61,768 nt of DNA from Jhaorihella thermophila (GCF_900108275.1 NZ_FNVD01000014.1:1-61768), one strand, 5' to 3'. Numbered from the stretch's first letter, positions 7,907 to 17,748 are shown. The notes: generated from the sequence alone by a model not told the origin. A program made the numbers and translations.

Positions 7907-9151
7907 ATGACCGCCGTGACCGATACCAACCCGCTCGCCGACGACCGCAAGGCAAAGCGCAATGTCGCCGTTCTGGTGGCCGCGCAGGCACTGGTGGGCG
8001 CACAGCTTCCGATGTTCTTCGTGATCGCGGGGCTGGCGGGCCAGCAGCTGGCGCCGAGTGCCTGCCTCGCCACCCTGCCGATTTCGCTGATCGTGTTCGG
8101 GTCGATGACCACGGCGCCGTGGCTCAGCCCGCTGATGCAGCGAATCGGGCGCAAACCGGGCTTCATGGTCGGCGCCACGGGCGGCGCGATCGGCGCGGCC
8201 GTGGCGGCCTATGCCCTGACGATCGAAAGCTTCTGGGTCTTCGTCCTTGGCGCCTACCTGACCGGCGTCTACATGTCGGCGCACGGTTTCTATCGCTTTG
8301 CCGCGGCCGACACCGCATCCGACCGGTTCCGACCCAAGGCGATCTCCTATGTCATGGCGGGCGGGTTGCTGTCGGCAATCATCGGCCCGCAGATCGTGGC
8401 TTGGCTGACCGGCGGCACGGCGGACGCATCGGTGATGCGGTTCTTTCCGGTCTATGCCACCGCGATCGGGCTGAACCTTGGCGGAATCCTTCTTTTCACC
8501 CTGCTCGACATCCCCAAATTGCCCCCCGCGCCCGAAGGCACCCCACGGGGCCGCACCCGGTGGGAACTCATCACCACGCCCAGGATTGCGGTGGCGATCA
8601 TCGTGGGCATGGTGTCCTACGCGCTGATGAACCTGGTGATGACCTCGACCCCGCTTGCAGTGGTGGGCTGCGGCTTCGGCGTGCCGGACGCAAGCCATGT
8701 GGTCACCGGCCATGTGCTGGCGATGTATGCGCCGTCCTTCTTCACCGGCCACCTGATCGCGCGGTTCGGAGTCGAACGGATCATGGGGGCGGGGCTGTTC
8801 ATCCTCGCCGCGGCAGGGGCGGTGGCCCTGCAGGGGGTGGAACTGACCAATTTCTTCGTCGCGCTGATCCTGCTGGGGATCGGCTGGAACTTCGGCTTCA
8901 TCGGCGCCACCACGATGCTGGCCGGCGCGCACGAACCGCATGAACGGGGCCGGGTGCAGGGGCTGAACGACCTTCTGGTGTTCGGCGGCGTGACCTTCGC
9001 CTCGCTGGCCTCGGGCGGGTTGATGAACTGTTCGGGCGGCACGGCGCAGCAAGGCTGGACCGCCGTCAACATGGCGATGGCGCCGTTCCTGTTCCTCGCC
9101 GGAGGAGCGCTTCTTTGGCTGGTGCTGCACCCGCGCCGGGACGAATTCTAG
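7907..9151 (+). CDS. MFS transporter
   Basis: A 414-residue major facilitator with about 12 hydrophobic segments. A central cytoplasmic loop ([22 protein letters not shown]) divides the two six-helix halves, and the motif-A-like [14 protein letters not shown] lies between TM2 and TM3. It belongs to a poorly characterised drug/arabinose-efflux-like group, so substrate and direction are unknown. The ATG has no Shine-Dalgarno sequence but has a well-spaced promoter directly upstream. trmFO follows 43 nt downstream with its own promoter. Confidence 0.88.
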   Translation: MTAVTDTNPLADDRKAKRNVAVLVAAQALVGAQLPMFFVIAGLAGQQLAPSACLATLPISLIVFGSMTTAPWLSPLMQRIGRKPGFMVGATGGAIGAAVAAYALTIESFWVFVLGAYLTGVYMSAHGFYRFAAADTASDRFRPKAISYVMAGGLLSAIIGPQIVAWLTGGTADASVMRFFPVYATAIGLNLGGILLFTLLDIPKLPPAPEGTPRGRTRWELITTPRIAVAIIVGMVSYALMNLVMTSTPLAVVGCGFGVPDASHVVTGHVLAMYAPSFFTGHLIARFGVERIMGAGLFILAAAGAVALQGVELTNFFVALILLGIGWNFGFIGATTMLAGAHEPHERGRVQGLNDLLVFGGVTFASLASGGLMNCSGGTAQQGWTAVNMAMAPFLFLAGGALLWLVLHPRRDEF

Positions 9152-9158
9152 TCGCAGG

Positions 9159-9187
9159 TTGCGCGACGGGCCCGCCTGCCCTATCTG
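9159..9187 (+). promoter_or_regulatory. promoter for trmFO, leaderless geometry
   Basis: TTGCGC (9159-9164), 17-nt spacer, TATCTG (9182-9187), then 7 nt to the ATG at 9195. No ribosome-binding sequence is possible in the predicted transcript. Confidence 0.6.
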
Positions 9188-9194
9188 GCAGCGC

Positions 9195-10568
9195 ATGACA
9201 GAAACATTGCACATCGTCGGCGGCGGCATGGCCGGGTCCGAAGCCGCTTGGCAGGCCGCAAGAGCGGGCATCAACGTGGTCATCCACGAAATGCGCCCCA
9301 AGGTGGGAACCTTCGCCCACCGCACCGACAAGCTGGCCGAAATGGTCTGCTCCAACTCGTTCCGTTCGGACGACGACGAACAGAACGCGGTGGGCCTTCT
9401 GCACTGGGAGATGCGTAAGGCCGGTAGCCTCATCATGCAGGCTGCCGACGCACATCGCCTGCCCGCCGGCGGCGCGCTGGCCGTGGACCGTGAACCGTTC
9501 TCGCAGATGGTGACCGAGCGCCTGCGCACCCATCCCAACGTGTCGCTGTCCACCGAAGAGGTGACGGATCTGCCCGACACCGGCCACTGGATCTTCGCCA
9601 CCGGCCCGCTGACCTCGCCCGCGCTGGGCGAAGCGATCCGGCGCGCAACAGGCGCCGAATCGCTGGCCTTCTTCGACGCCATCGCGCCGATCGTCTATGC
9701 CGACAGCATCGACATGTCGGTGGCCTGGCGGCAATCGCGCTATGACAAGGGCGAGACAGAGGAAGAGCGCACCGCCTATGTCAATTGCCCGATGGACCGC
9801 GACCAGTACGAGGCGTTCATCGACGCACTTCTGGCCGCCGACAAGACCGAGTTCCACGAAGGCGAAGAGACTTCCGCACCCAATCCCACCCCATATTTCG
9901 ACGGCTGCCTGCCGATCGAGGTGATGGCCGAGCGCGGCCGCGACACGCTGCGCCACGGGCCGATGAAACCCGTCGGCTTGACCAACCCGCACCAGCCAGA
10001 CGTGAAACCCTACGCCGTAGTCCAGCTGCGCCGCGACAACAAGCTGGGCACGCTCTACAACATCGTCGGTTTCCAGACGAAAATGAAATACGGCGCCCAG
10101 ACGCAGGTGTTCCGGATGATCCCGGGGCTGGAAAACGCGCGCTTTGCCCGGCTGGGCGGGATCCACCGCAACAGCTTCATCAATTCGCCGACGCTTCTGG
10201 ATTCGCAGATGCGGCTGAAGTCGCGCCCCAACATCCGCTTTGCCGGCCAGATCACCGGTGTCGAGGGCTATGTCGAAAGCGCCGCGATGGGCCTCTTGGC
10301 GGGCCGCATGGCCGCCGCCGAAATCCTGGGCCGCCCGCTGCCCGATATCCCACAGGACAGCGCAATGGGCGCACTGATTCACCACATCACCGGCGGGGCC
10401 GAGGCAAAGACATTTCAGCCGATGAATGTCAATTTCGGCCTGTTCCGCCCGGTCGAGGGTCTCAAGGGCGGCCGCCGCGGCCGCAAGGACCGGTACAAGG
10501 CCTATACCGACCGCGCCAAGGCGGCGTGGCTTGACTGGCTCGGCGCGGCGGCGCTGGACGCGGCCTGA
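9195..10568 (+). CDS. trmFO: tRNA m5U54 methyltransferase, folate/FAD-dependent
   Basis: A 457-residue TrmFO. It uses 5,10-methylenetetrahydrofolate and FADH2 to make ribothymidine at tRNA position 54. The FAD dinucleotide fold [12 protein letters not shown] is at the N-terminus, followed by EMRP and CSNSFRSDD, which are hallmark TrmFO segments; the C-terminal [18 protein letters not shown] also fits. Full length for the family. The ATG at 9195 starts directly at the FAD fold and is placed 7 nt after a promoter. It replaces the SAM-dependent TrmA of enteric bacteria. Confidence 0.97.
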   Translation: MTETLHIVGGGMAGSEAAWQAARAGINVVIHEMRPKVGTFAHRTDKLAEMVCSNSFRSDDDEQNAVGLLHWEMRKAGSLIMQAADAHRLPAGGALAVDREPFSQMVTERLRTHPNVSLSTEEVTDLPDTGHWIFATGPLTSPALGEAIRRATGAESLAFFDAIAPIVYADSIDMSVAWRQSRYDKGETEEERTAYVNCPMDRDQYEAFIDALLAADKTEFHEGEETSAPNPTPYFDGCLPIEVMAERGRDTLRHGPMKPVGLTNPHQPDVKPYAVVQLRRDNKLGTLYNIVGFQTKMKYGAQTQVFRMIPGLENARFARLGGIHRNSFINSPTLLDSQMRLKSRPNIRFAGQITGVEGYVESAAMGLLAGRMAAAEILGRPLPDIPQDSAMGALIHHITGGAEAKTFQPMNVNFGLFRPVEGLKGGRRGRKDRYKAYTDRAKAAWLDWLGAAALDAA

Positions 10569-10585
10569 CAGGGTTGGGGCCTCGG

Positions 10586-11431
10586 GTGCGCTTCGTCACG
10601 CGGTTCGCCCCCTCGCCCACCGGGCCGCTGCATCTGGGCCATGCCTATTCGGCCATGCTGGCCCATGACATGGCACGCGCGGCAGGCGGCGTTTTTCTGC
10701 TGCGAATCGAGGACATAGACCGCACCCGCAGCCGCCCGGAATGGGAGGCACGGATCTTCGACGACCTGCACTGGCTCGGGCTCGACTGGCCGGAACCGGT
10801 GATGCGCCAGTCCGACCGCCTGCCCGCCTACCGGGCCGCGCTCGACCGGCTGACGGACATGGGACTCACCTACCCCTGTTCCTGCCGGCGGGCGGATATC
10901 GAGGCCGCCGCCTCCGCCCCGCAGGAAGGCGTACCGCAATTCGGCCCGGACGGGCGCATCTATCCCGGCACCTGCCGCGCGCGCCCGATGAGCGAGATGC
11001 GCGGCGGCGACGTGATCCGGCTCGACATGGCCCGGGCCACGGCGGCGCTGCCCGACACCGCGTTCACCGAAACCGGCCCGCGCCACGAGGGCACCCACCG
11101 CCTCGACCCCGGCCACCTCATTCGCGCGGTTGGCGACATCGTGCTGGCCAGACGCGGCATGGGCACGTCCTACCACCTCTCGGTGGTGGTGGACGACACC
11201 GCCCAGAACGTCACCCATGTCGTGCGCGGCGAAGACCTGTTCGACGCCACCCGCATCCACGTTCTGCTGCAAACCCTGCTGGGCCTGCCCGTCCCGACCT
11301 ACCACCACCACCGGCTGATCCGCGACGACGCGGGCCGCCGACTGGCCAAACGCGATGACGCGCGCGCCATCGCGAAATACCGCGCCGAAGGCGCCGCCCC
11401 CGCCGATATCCGCCGCATGGTCGGCCTCTGA
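10586..11431 (+). CDS. gluQ: glutamyl-Q tRNA(Asp) synthetase
   Basis: A 281-residue GluQ, a paralogue of the GluRS catalytic domain lacking the anticodon-binding part. It attaches glutamate to queuosine 34 of tRNA(Asp). The HIGH-type motif HLGH is at 16-19, a KMSKS-like RRLAKR at 251-256, and zinc-ligand cysteines are in CSC and YPGTC. The GTG at 10586 gives the canonical beginning RFVTRFAPSPTG; a TTG four codons upstream is less likely. It starts 17 nt after trmFO, so two tRNA-modification genes are adjacent. Confidence 0.94.
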   Translation: MRFVTRFAPSPTGPLHLGHAYSAMLAHDMARAAGGVFLLRIEDIDRTRSRPEWEARIFDDLHWLGLDWPEPVMRQSDRLPAYRAALDRLTDMGLTYPCSCRRADIEAAASAPQEGVPQFGPDGRIYPGTCRARPMSEMRGGDVIRLDMARATAALPDTAFTETGPRHEGTHRLDPGHLIRAVGDIVLARRGMGTSYHLSVVVDDTAQNVTHVVRGEDLFDATRIHVLLQTLLGLPVPTYHHHRLIRDDAGRRLAKRDDARAIAKYRAEGAAPADIRRMVGL

Positions 11432-11442
11432 CCGCCCCCCTG

Positions 11443-11493
11443 CTTCTTTCTGGTTCCAAATACCCTCGCCGAAGGCATGGCCCGCAGGGCCAT
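11443..11493 (+). repeat. dispersed hairpin element, copy 3
   Basis: CTTCTTTCTGG, CAAATACCCT and GCCGAAGGC precede the hairpin ATGGCCC (11477-11483) / GGGCCAT (11487-11493), loop GCA. It begins 11 nt after the gluQ stop, same orientation. Confidence 0.85.
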
Positions 11494-11532
11494 TCCCCGC
11501 CGACGCCTGCGACAAAAACCGCCCTCCCCGGC

Positions 11533-11561
11533 TTGACCCGCCGCCCGATTCCGCCTAAACG
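11533..11561 (+). promoter_or_regulatory. rpmB promoter
   Basis: TTGACC (11533-11538), 17-nt spacer, TAAACG (11556-11561). This is close to the alphaproteobacterial sigma70 consensus. The predicted start near 11568 gives a leader of about 105 nt before rpmB. Confidence 0.65.
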
Positions 11562-11577
11562 CTGCCCACGAGTTTCC

Positions 11578-11639
11578 GGGCGCGGCCGAAGGCGGCGCCC
11601 CTGTTCATTTGGCAAGGGCACCCCTGTTCCCGCGACAGG
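11578..11639 (+). promoter_or_regulatory. structured rpmB 5' leader
   Basis: Two potential stems lie between the promoter and the gene: GGGCGC (11578-11583) with GCGCCC (11595-11600), and CCTGT (11623-11627) with ACAGG (11635-11639). This could be a control leader for the ribosomal protein gene; no T-run makes it an attenuator. Confidence 0.35.
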
Positions 11640-11673
11640 AGCGGCCGGCCAGCAGAGATGAAGGAAGAGACAC

Positions 11674-11961
11674 ATGTCGCGCCGTTGCGAACTGACCGGT
11701 AAAGGCCCGATGACTGGCAACAATGTCAGCCACGCCCACAACAAGACCAAGCGCCGGTTCCTGCCGAACCTGAACGAGGTGACCCTGCAATCCGAAACGC
11801 TGGGCCGTTCGTTCAAGCTGCGGATCTCCTCGGCCGCGCTGCGCAGCGTCGATCACCGAGGCGGGCTGGATGCGTTTCTGGCCAAGGCCAAGGACGAGGA
11901 CCTCTCGCCCAACGCGCTGAAGATCAAAAAAGAGATCGCCAAGGCCCAGGCCACGGCCTGA
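11674..11961 (+). CDS. rpmB: 50S ribosomal protein L28
   Basis: A 95-residue bL28. The beginning [25 protein letters not shown] is the family signature, and KRRFLPNL completes the conserved core. The C-terminal extension to 95 residues is normal in alphaproteobacteria. A GAAGGAAGAG ribosome site precedes the ATG. It is monocistronic: its own promoter lies upstream and a hairpin terminator 30 nt downstream. Confidence 0.97.
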   Translation: MSRRCELTGKGPMTGNNVSHAHNKTKRRFLPNLNEVTLQSETLGRSFKLRISSAALRSVDHRGGLDAFLAKAKDEDLSPNALKIKKEIAKAQATA

Positions 11962-11991
11962 TCGCCTTTCGCCGCATCCGCGGTTGTCAAC

Positions 11992-12018
11992 CAGCCCCGC
12001 GCCGCCCGCGCGGGGCTG
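11992..12018 (+). terminator. rpmB terminator hairpin
   Basis: An 11-bp perfect GC-rich stem, 11992-12002 paired with 12008-12018, with a 5-nt loop, follows the rpmB stop by 30 nt. The downstream tract is only moderately T-rich. Confidence 0.65.
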
Positions 12019-12069
12019 TTGGCGTTTGCGGTTGAAGCCGCAGCGAATCCGGGCCAAAACGACTCCGAC

Positions 12070-12420
12070 ATGCGGCCGAGTTTCCGAATCCATTTCGCGC
12101 TCGCTCTGGCGCTGCTGCTGGTCGTCACCGGCCAGGCGCTGGCGATGGCGCGCGGAAATGCCGGGGCGGCCGGGCAGATCGTGCTCTGCACCGGGACCGG
12201 CCCGGTCATCGTCTTCGTGGATGAGGACGGCCAACCGATCCAGCCCCCGCATTATTGCCCGGATTTCGCCCTCCACCTCATCGGCGACGCGATGCTGCCG
12301 CCCGAAACGGCGGTGCCGGCGCAATTGCGTCCCGCGCCGATGCCGCCGGAACCGGCGCGCTTCGCGGTGCCGCGCCCCCTCCCGGCGCCCAACGCGCGCG
12401 GCCCGCCCCGCCCTGTCTGA
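12070..12420 (+). CDS. small periplasmic protein upstream of copper chaperone
   Basis: A 116-residue protein with a cleavable signal peptide (hydrophobic residues 8-25, ending near AMA) and a Cys pair, one in VLCTGTG and one in HYCPD, which could bind metal or form a disulfide. The last 40 residues are rich in Pro and Ala. It resembles DUF2946-type proteins that accompany copper-handling genes, but this is a weak match by eye. It lies 47 nt upstream of the PCu(A)C gene and is probably co-transcribed. ATG 12070 is chosen because it begins the signal peptide. Confidence 0.7.
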   Translation: MRPSFRIHFALALALLLVVTGQALAMARGNAGAAGQIVLCTGTGPVIVFVDEDGQPIQPPHYCPDFALHLIGDAMLPPETAVPAQLRPAPMPPEPARFAVPRPLPAPNARGPPRPV

Positions 12421-12467
12421 CCTTTCGTCCTGCACAACCCACAGACCATTCAGACAGGAGACGGACC

Positions 12468-12965
12468 ATGTCCCTCAAGACGCTTGCCTGCGCGGCCGCG
12501 GCCGCCATCACCCTTGCCCTGCCCGCCTGGGCGGATACCACCGGCATCATGATTCAGGATGCCTATGCGCGCGCTTCGATGAAAATGTCCAAGACCGGTG
12601 CGGCCTTCATGGTCATCATGAATCACACCGACCAGGACGACCGCCTGATCGAGGCCCGTTCGGACATCGCCGATCGGGTCGAGCTGCACACCCATGTCGC
12701 GACCGGCGACGGCGTGATGAAGATGCAAGAGGTCGAGGACGGCTTCCCCATCCCGGCCGGCGGCATGCATGCGCTGGCCCGCGGCGGCGATCACGTCATG
12801 TTCCTCGGCCTCAGGAAACCCCTGGAACAGGGCGACAGGATCCCGCTGACGCTGGTCTTTGAAAAGGCCGGAGAGGTGCAGATCGAAGTCCCCGTGGACC
12901 TGACCCGAAAGCCCGGCATGGCCATGCAACACAACCACGGCCAGATGCAGAACACGGATAACTGA
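12468..12965 (+). CDS. PCu(A)C-type periplasmic copper chaperone
   Basis: A 165-residue secreted Cu(I) chaperone of the DUF461/PCu(A)C family that supplies copper to cytochrome oxidase CuA. A signal peptide ends at AWA (residue 22). Cu(I)-ligand candidates are His74/His76, Met84/Met86, and His109-x-Met111, matching the H-x(10)-M-x(21)-H-x-M pattern. The C-terminus adds a His/Met-rich tail (MAMQHNHGQM), a second copper site in many members. A CAGGAG site lies upstream of ATG 12468. Confidence 0.92.
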   Translation: MSLKTLACAAAAAITLALPAWADTTGIMIQDAYARASMKMSKTGAAFMVIMNHTDQDDRLIEARSDIADRVELHTHVATGDGVMKMQEVEDGFPIPAGGMHALARGGDHVMFLGLRKPLEQGDRIPLTLVFEKAGEVQIEVPVDLTRKPGMAMQHNHGQMQNTDN

Positions 12966-12999
12966 AGCCTCCACGGGCCGGCCGCCGCACGGCCGGCCC

Positions 13000-13701
13000 C
13001 TACCCTTCGGCCCGCGCCAAGAGCATCTCCACCCAGTCCGGCACGACCTGCGTGGCAGGCCCAAGGAACCGCTCGGCAAAGGCGGCGCTGACTTCGGACG
13101 GCTCCAGATTCAGTTCCACCGTATGCGCCCCCGCCGCCGCGGCCTCGTGCACGAAGGCCGCCGCCGGATAGACCTGCCCCGAGGTGCCGATCGCGGCAAA
13201 AATGTCGGCCTCGGCCAGATGACGATAGATCCTGTCCATGTGATAGGGCATCTCGCCGAACCAGACCACGTCGGGCCGCCCGGCCGCGGCGCCGCAGGAC
13301 GGGCAGGGCTCGCCGACCGCCATCTCCTCCGGCGCGCGCCAGCGATGCCCGCACACGGCGCACAGCGCGCCCGCCAGTTCCCCGTGCATGTGGATCACGC
13401 CCGACGCGCCCGCCTTTTCGTGCAGCGCGTCCACGTTCTGCGTCACGATCACCACCTCGCCCGGCCAGTCACGCTGCAGCCGGGCCAGCGCGCGGTGCGC
13501 CGCGTTCGGTTCGGCCTGCGCCGCCTTGACGCGCCGGACGTTGTAGAATTCCTGCACCAACGCGGGGTTGCGGGCAAAGCCTTCGGGCGTGGCCACGTCC
13601 TCGATCCGGTATTGCGTCCACAACCCTCCTGCATCGCGGAACGTGCCCAGACCGCTTTCGGCCGAGATGCCGGCGCCAGTCAGTATGACGATCTTTTCCA
13701 T
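13000..13701 (-). CDS. cobB: Sir2-family NAD-dependent protein deacylase
   Basis: A 233-residue class III sirtuin. GAGIS (10-14) and TFRD bind NAD, the catalytic His is in MHGEL, and two CxxC pairs (CAVC, CPSC) bind zinc. Tyr53-x-x-Arg56 (YNVR) is the acyl-pocket pair found in SIRT5/CobB enzymes that remove succinyl groups, so desuccinylase activity is likely as well as deacetylation. The GGAGGGGAC site lies upstream of ATG 13701. It is divergent from the phosphatase gene with only 43 bp between starts. Confidence 0.93.
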   Translation of the reverse strand: MEKIVILTGAGISAESGLGTFRDAGGLWTQYRIEDVATPEGFARNPALVQEFYNVRRVKAAQAEPNAAHRALARLQRDWPGEVVIVTQNVDALHEKAGASGVIHMHGELAGALCAVCGHRWRAPEEMAVGEPCPSCGAAAGRPDVVWFGEMPYHMDRIYRHLAEADIFAAIGTSGQVYPAAAFVHEAAAAGAHTVELNLEPSEVSAAFAERFLGPATQVVPDWVEMLLARAEG

Positions 13702-13744
13702 GTCCCCTCCTTGCGATAGAGAACCTTGCCGAAAGGAGCCGCCC

Positions 13745-14206
13745 ATGACCACCCGGATTCTGTTCGTCTGCCTTGGCAATATCTGCCGCTCGCCCGCCGC
13801 CGAAGGCGTGTTCCGCGCCCTGATGCCCGAGGCCGTGACCGACAGCGCCGGCACCTCGGACTGGCATGTGGGCGAACCACCCTATGGCCCGATGCAGGCC
13901 GCCGCCCGTGCCCGCGGCTACGACATCTCGGACCTGCGCGCCCGGCAGTTCGTGGCCCCGGACTTCGATCGCTTCGACCTGATCCTGGGAATGGATCGCG
14001 GCAATATCGACCGCATTGAGCGGCTGCGCCCGGCCCGGTCACAAACCCCTGTCCGCCTGTTCACGGATTTCGCCCCCGAAACCGGCGCCACGGAGGTGCC
14101 CGACCCCTATTACACGCGCGATTTCGACGGCGCGCTGGATCTCATCGAACGCGCCGCGAAAGGACTGCGACAGGCGATCCTCGCCGGCGCCGCCTTCAAG
14201 ATTTAA
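13745..14206 (+). CDS. low-molecular-weight protein tyrosine phosphatase
   Basis: A 153-residue LMW-PTP. The P-loop CLGNICRS holds the nucleophile Cys9 and Arg15, and the general acid lies in the late VPDPYY motif. No arsenate-reductase signature is present, so phosphotyrosine or another phosphoester is the likely target. AAAGGAG precedes ATG 13745. The divergent arrangement with the cobB gene suggests shared promoter space. Confidence 0.93.
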   Translation: MTTRILFVCLGNICRSPAAEGVFRALMPEAVTDSAGTSDWHVGEPPYGPMQAAARARGYDISDLRARQFVAPDFDRFDLILGMDRGNIDRIERLRPARSQTPVRLFTDFAPETGATEVPDPYYTRDFDGALDLIERAAKGLRQAILAGAAFKI

Positions 14207-14367
14207 GAAAACCCGAAACTCCGGGAATTTCTTGCGAAATCTCGCAGGGCCGGGCTTGCGCGGATGGCTTCCTGCGGAAAGGGATGAAGCAATCCCTTTC
14301 CCAAGAGCGCGCCATGCCCCTGATCGACACCCCAATCGACGGCCCCCGGCTTTTTCAGCTGATCCGG

Positions 14368-15333
14368 TCAGCCGTCAACCAGGCGCAAGTGGCCCTCCAG
14401 CCAAGGCAGGCGCGACACGGCCGGATCGAGCATCTGGCTGCGCAGCAGCTGCCGCATTGCATTGGCGATCTCGCGCGGCACTCGGTCGCTCCAGTCCGCG
14501 CCAGCGAACAACGAAATCGTTCGCGAAAAGGCCGCGCCGGGCAGGGCAAAGGCGTCGATCTGATCATGGAACCGCTCGGCCCGCATATAGCCAAGCCCCG
14601 TGGTGATCGCCCAGCCCAGCCGCCGTGCCACCATCGCCATCAGCGCAAGATGGCTGCCGATCTGGAACCGGTCCTCGAAATCCAGTTTCTGCCGCGACAG
14701 GTGCGTTTCGATCTGTCGGCTGATGAGCTGTTCGGCCGAGTAGCGCAGGAACGGCAGCGCCGCGAGATCCCGCAGGACATGCTGTCGGTCGCTCACCTCT
14801 CCCTTGGGCGCGACAAGGATGAAGGGATCGCGCACCAGGGGATATTCGACCACGCCCTCCAGAACCTCGCCCGTGCTGGCGGCCACGGCGACATGCAGGT
14901 TGCCCTCCTTGATCGCCTTGGAAATTTCGTGGCTGGGCGCGGTCGTCAGCGTGAACCGGCAGCGGGTCAGGCTGTCGGCCAGAATGGTCGCCAGCCGGGG
15001 TGTCAGATCATTGTCGAAATCGTCGATCAGCCCGATGGACAGCGTGCTGAGATTGCTCAGGTCCATCACGGTCAGTTCGCTTTGCGCCAGACGCAGTTCG
15101 GACAGAACCTTGCGCGTCCGCGCCAGAAAACTGCGCCCCGCCGGGGTCAGGCGCATCGGACGGCGGCCGTGATCGACCAGCTCGACACCCAGTGCGGCTT
15201 CGAGGTTGCGCATCTGCTGCGACACCGCCGGCTGGCTGAGCCCCGTAATCTCGGCCGCCTGCGCCACCGAGCCGGTCCGCGCCAGCGCCTCGAACACTTC
15301 CAGCCCGCGCAAGGTCACACCTTTCATCAGCAT
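14368..15333 (-). CDS. LysR-family regulator of the sulfonate cluster
   Basis: A 321-residue LysR-type regulator with an N-terminal winged HTH (residues about 6-65, TGSVAQAAEITGLSQPAVSQQMRNLEAALG) and a periplasmic-binding-like effector domain (about 95-300). AGGAGG lies 7 nt before the ATG at 15333. It is transcribed divergently from the HpsN-like gene, and a T-N11-A-type palindrome lies between them, so it most likely controls that operon in response to a sulfonate or its metabolite. Confidence 0.9.
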   Translation of the reverse strand: MLMKGVTLRGLEVFEALARTGSVAQAAEITGLSQPAVSQQMRNLEAALGVELVDHGRRPMRLTPAGRSFLARTRKVLSELRLAQSELTVMDLSNLSTLSIGLIDDFDNDLTPRLATILADSLTRCRFTLTTAPSHEISKAIKEGNLHVAVAASTGEVLEGVVEYPLVRDPFILVAPKGEVSDRQHVLRDLAALPFLRYSAEQLISRQIETHLSRQKLDFEDRFQIGSHLALMAMVARRLGWAITTGLGYMRAERFHDQIDAFALPGAAFSRTISLFAGADWSDRVPREIANAMRQLLRSQMLDPAVSRLPWLEGHLRLVDG

Positions 15334-15348
15334 TTGCCGGCCTCCTGC

Positions 15349-15369
15349 AGTTTCAACTTTTTTGAAACT
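15349..15369. promoter_or_regulatory. LysR-type operator palindrome
   Basis: AGTTTCAA (15349-15356) and TTGAAACT (15362-15369) are perfect reverse complements with a 5-nt spacer. The TTC-N9-GAA core fits the T-N11-A rule of LysR sites. It lies 16 bp upstream of the regulator's start. Confidence 0.65.
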
Positions 15370-15419
15370 CCGGGCCGCACCGGTCAAGCCCCGTCAAGCC
15401 CCCGCAAGCGAGGTCATCC

Positions 15420-16718
15420 ATGCCCGTCGAGCACCTGAAGAAAGCCACCGGACTACCGCCGAACCCGAAAGGCGACGCTGCCGACGTCGTGCAGGTCATG
15501 CTGGCCTGCCTCAAGAATCAGGGCGAAGCCGCCGCGCGGGACTATGCCAGACGGCTTGATGGCTGGCGCGGAGAGATCGTGGTGGACGATGCCACGATCG
15601 CCGCAGCCGCCGAACAGGTGCCGGCCGATCTCAAGGATGCCATCGGCTATGCCCACGACAACATCCGGCGCTTTGCCAAAGCCCAGCGAGCGACGGCGCA
15701 GGATATCGAGGTCGAACTGCGCCCGGGCCTGTTTGCAGGGCAAAGGCAGATCCCGCTGACCACGGCCGGCGCCTATGTGCCGGGCGGGCGGTATGCGCAC
15801 ATCGCCTCGGCGCTGATGACCATCACCACCGCCCGCGCCGCCGGCGTGCCCAACGTGATCGCCTGCGCCCCGCCGCGCGACGAAAACGGGATTCACCCTG
15901 CAGTGCTCTATGCAATGTCGCTGGCCGGCGCCGACCGGATCCTCTGCCTGGGCGGGGTTCAGGGCGTGGCCGCGTTGGCCTATGGCCTGTTCGGCGGACC
16001 GCCCGCCGACATCCTGGTCGGTCCCGGCAACCAGTTCGTGGCCGAAGCCAAGCGGCAACTGTTCGGCCCCGTGGGCATCGACATGTTTGCCGGCCCGACC
16101 GATTCGATGATCCTCGCCGACGCCACCGCCGACCCGCTCACCGTCGCGTGGGATCTCGCCGGCCAGGCCGAACACGGCTACAACTCGCCCGTCTGGCTGG
16201 CCACCGACGACCGCGCGCTGGCAAGCGAGGTTCTGCGCCTCGTGCCCCGCTGCATCGCCGAACTGCCCGACCCCAACCGGGGCCAGGCCCAGGCAGCCTG
16301 GGACGCGCTGGGCGAAGTCATGCTCTGCGCCGACCGCGAGGAAATGGCCGCGACCGCCGATGCCTACGCCCCCGAACACCTGCATGTGCAGGCCGCCGAC
16401 CTCGACTGGTGGAGAACGCGGCTGCGCGCCTACGGCTCGCTGTTTCTCGGCGCGTCCGCCACCGTCGCCTTTGGCGACAAGGCGTCCGGCCCGAACCACG
16501 TTCTGCCCACCTCGGGCGCGGCCCGCTACACCGGCGGGCTTAGCGTGCACAAGTTCCTCAAGACCGTGACCTGGCAGCGCGTGGACGACCCCGCCCTGCC
16601 CGACCTGGCCCGTGCCACCGCCACGATCAGCCGGGCCGAAGGCATGGAAGGCCACGCCCGCACCGCCGATATTCGGCTCGACAGACTGCGCGCGCAGGCA
16701 AGGCGCGCCGCAAATTGA
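15420..16718 (+). CDS. hpsN: HpsN-like sulfopropanediol 3-dehydrogenase (histidinol dehydrogenase family)
   Basis: A 432-residue HisD homologue with AGPTDS (224-229), QAEH (249-252) and the PEHLH segment (319-323), which hold the zinc and catalytic residues. Neighbours point away from histidine biosynthesis: a LysR regulator and a CuyA-like lyase flank it. In roseobacters HpsN oxidises (R)-2,3-dihydroxypropanesulfonate to sulfolactate. AGPTDS in place of the AGPSE of typical HisD supports a different substrate. The ATG at 15420 follows a GAGGT site. The specific substrate is inferred from context. Confidence 0.72.
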   Translation: MPVEHLKKATGLPPNPKGDAADVVQVMLACLKNQGEAAARDYARRLDGWRGEIVVDDATIAAAAEQVPADLKDAIGYAHDNIRRFAKAQRATAQDIEVELRPGLFAGQRQIPLTTAGAYVPGGRYAHIASALMTITTARAAGVPNVIACAPPRDENGIHPAVLYAMSLAGADRILCLGGVQGVAALAYGLFGGPPADILVGPGNQFVAEAKRQLFGPVGIDMFAGPTDSMILADATADPLTVAWDLAGQAEHGYNSPVWLATDDRALASEVLRLVPRCIAELPDPNRGQAQAAWDALGEVMLCADREEMAATADAYAPEHLHVQAADLDWWRTRLRAYGSLFLGASATVAFGDKASGPNHVLPTSGAARYTGGLSVHKFLKTVTWQRVDDPALPDLARATATISRAEGMEGHARTADIRLDRLRAQARRAAN

Positions 16719-16729
16719 AAGGACAAGGC

Positions 16730-17740
16730 ATGAACCTCGCCAAGTTCCCCCGTATCCGGCTCGGCCACCTGCCGACCCCGCTCGAACCGCTCCCGCGCCT
16801 GTCCGAGGCGCTCGGCGGCCCGGAAATCTGGATCAAGCGCGATGACTGCACGGGGCTTTCGACCGGCGGCAACAAGACGCGCAAACTGGAATTCCTGATG
16901 GCCGAGGCGCAGAAGCAAGGCGCCGACATCGTGCTGACGCAGGGCGCGACGCAATCCAACCACTGCCGCCAGACCGCCGCCGCGGCGGCGCGGCTGGGGA
17001 TGGACTGTCACCTGCTGCTCGAGGACCGCACCGGCTACGACCACGAAAACTACCGCTACAACGGCAATGTCCTGCTGGACGTCCTGCATGGGGCAACCGT
17101 CGAACATCGCGGACCGGGACTGGACATGAACGCCGAACTCGATGTCGTGGCCGACAGGTTCCGCGCCGAGTGCCGCAATGCCTATGCCATTCCCGGCGGC
17201 GGCTCCAATCCCACCGGGGCGCTCGGCTATGTCAACTGCGCGCTGGAACTCCTCGGCCAATTGGTCGATCTCGGCCTGAACGTGGACCACATCGTCCACG
17301 CCACCGGCTCGGCCGGCACGCAGGCGGGGCTGGTCACGGGACTTTGCGCGATGAATGCCGGGATCCCGGTGCTCGGCATCGGCGTGCGCGCGCCGAAGGA
17401 AAAGCAAGAGGAAAACGTTTTCGCCCTCGCCGCCCGCACCGCCGAGAAACTCGGCTGCCCCGGCGTCGTCCGGCGCGAGGACGTGGTCGCCAATTGTGAT
17501 TATGTCGGCCCCGGCTACGGGATGCCCGCCGAAAGCACGCTCGAAGCCATCGACCTCTTCGCCCGATACGAAGCCATCCTGCTGGACCCGGTCTATTCCG
17601 GCAAGGGCGGGGCGGGTCTCATCGACCTCATCCGCAAGGGCCACTTCTCCAAGGGCGAACGCGTGGTTTTCCTGCATACCGGCGGCGCGATCGCCCTGAC
17701 CGGCTATACCCACGAATTCGACGTGGCGGCCAAAGCATGA
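16730..17740 (+). CDS. cuyA: L-cysteate sulfo-lyase / D-cysteine desulfhydrase family
   Basis: A 336-residue PLP enzyme of fold type II. The PLP lysine is Lys49 in GGNKTRK, the aromatic-side loop is QGATQSNH, and the phosphate-binding glycine loop TGSAGTQAG is at 192-200. The family includes D-cysteine desulfhydrase, ACC deaminase and CuyA; CuyA cleaves L-cysteate to pyruvate, ammonia and sulfite. The HpsN-like neighbour makes cysteate the best guess. It starts 11 nt after hpsN with an AAAGGA site, so it is in the same operon. Confidence 0.75.
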   Translation: MNLAKFPRIRLGHLPTPLEPLPRLSEALGGPEIWIKRDDCTGLSTGGNKTRKLEFLMAEAQKQGADIVLTQGATQSNHCRQTAAAAARLGMDCHLLLEDRTGYDHENYRYNGNVLLDVLHGATVEHRGPGLDMNAELDVVADRFRAECRNAYAIPGGGSNPTGALGYVNCALELLGQLVDLGLNVDHIVHATGSAGTQAGLVTGLCAMNAGIPVLGIGVRAPKEKQEENVFALAARTAEKLGCPGVVRREDVVANCDYVGPGYGMPAESTLEAIDLFARYEAILLDPVYSGKGGAGLIDLIRKGHFSKGERVVFLHTGGAIALTGYTHEFDVAAKA

Positions 17741-17748
17741 CCCCGCCC

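Noticed and set aside
7808-9682. Long minus-strand open frame opposite the MFS and trmFO genes
   Set aside because: It is an upstream extension of the glycosylase frame, antisense to two clear genes. The glycosylase domain begins only at about 7807.
15420-16718. Histidine biosynthesis hisD
   Set aside because: The gene has the family motifs but its neighbours are a LysR regulator and a cysteate-lyase-like gene. hisI is 16 kb away. The HpsN reading is preferred, though not proven.
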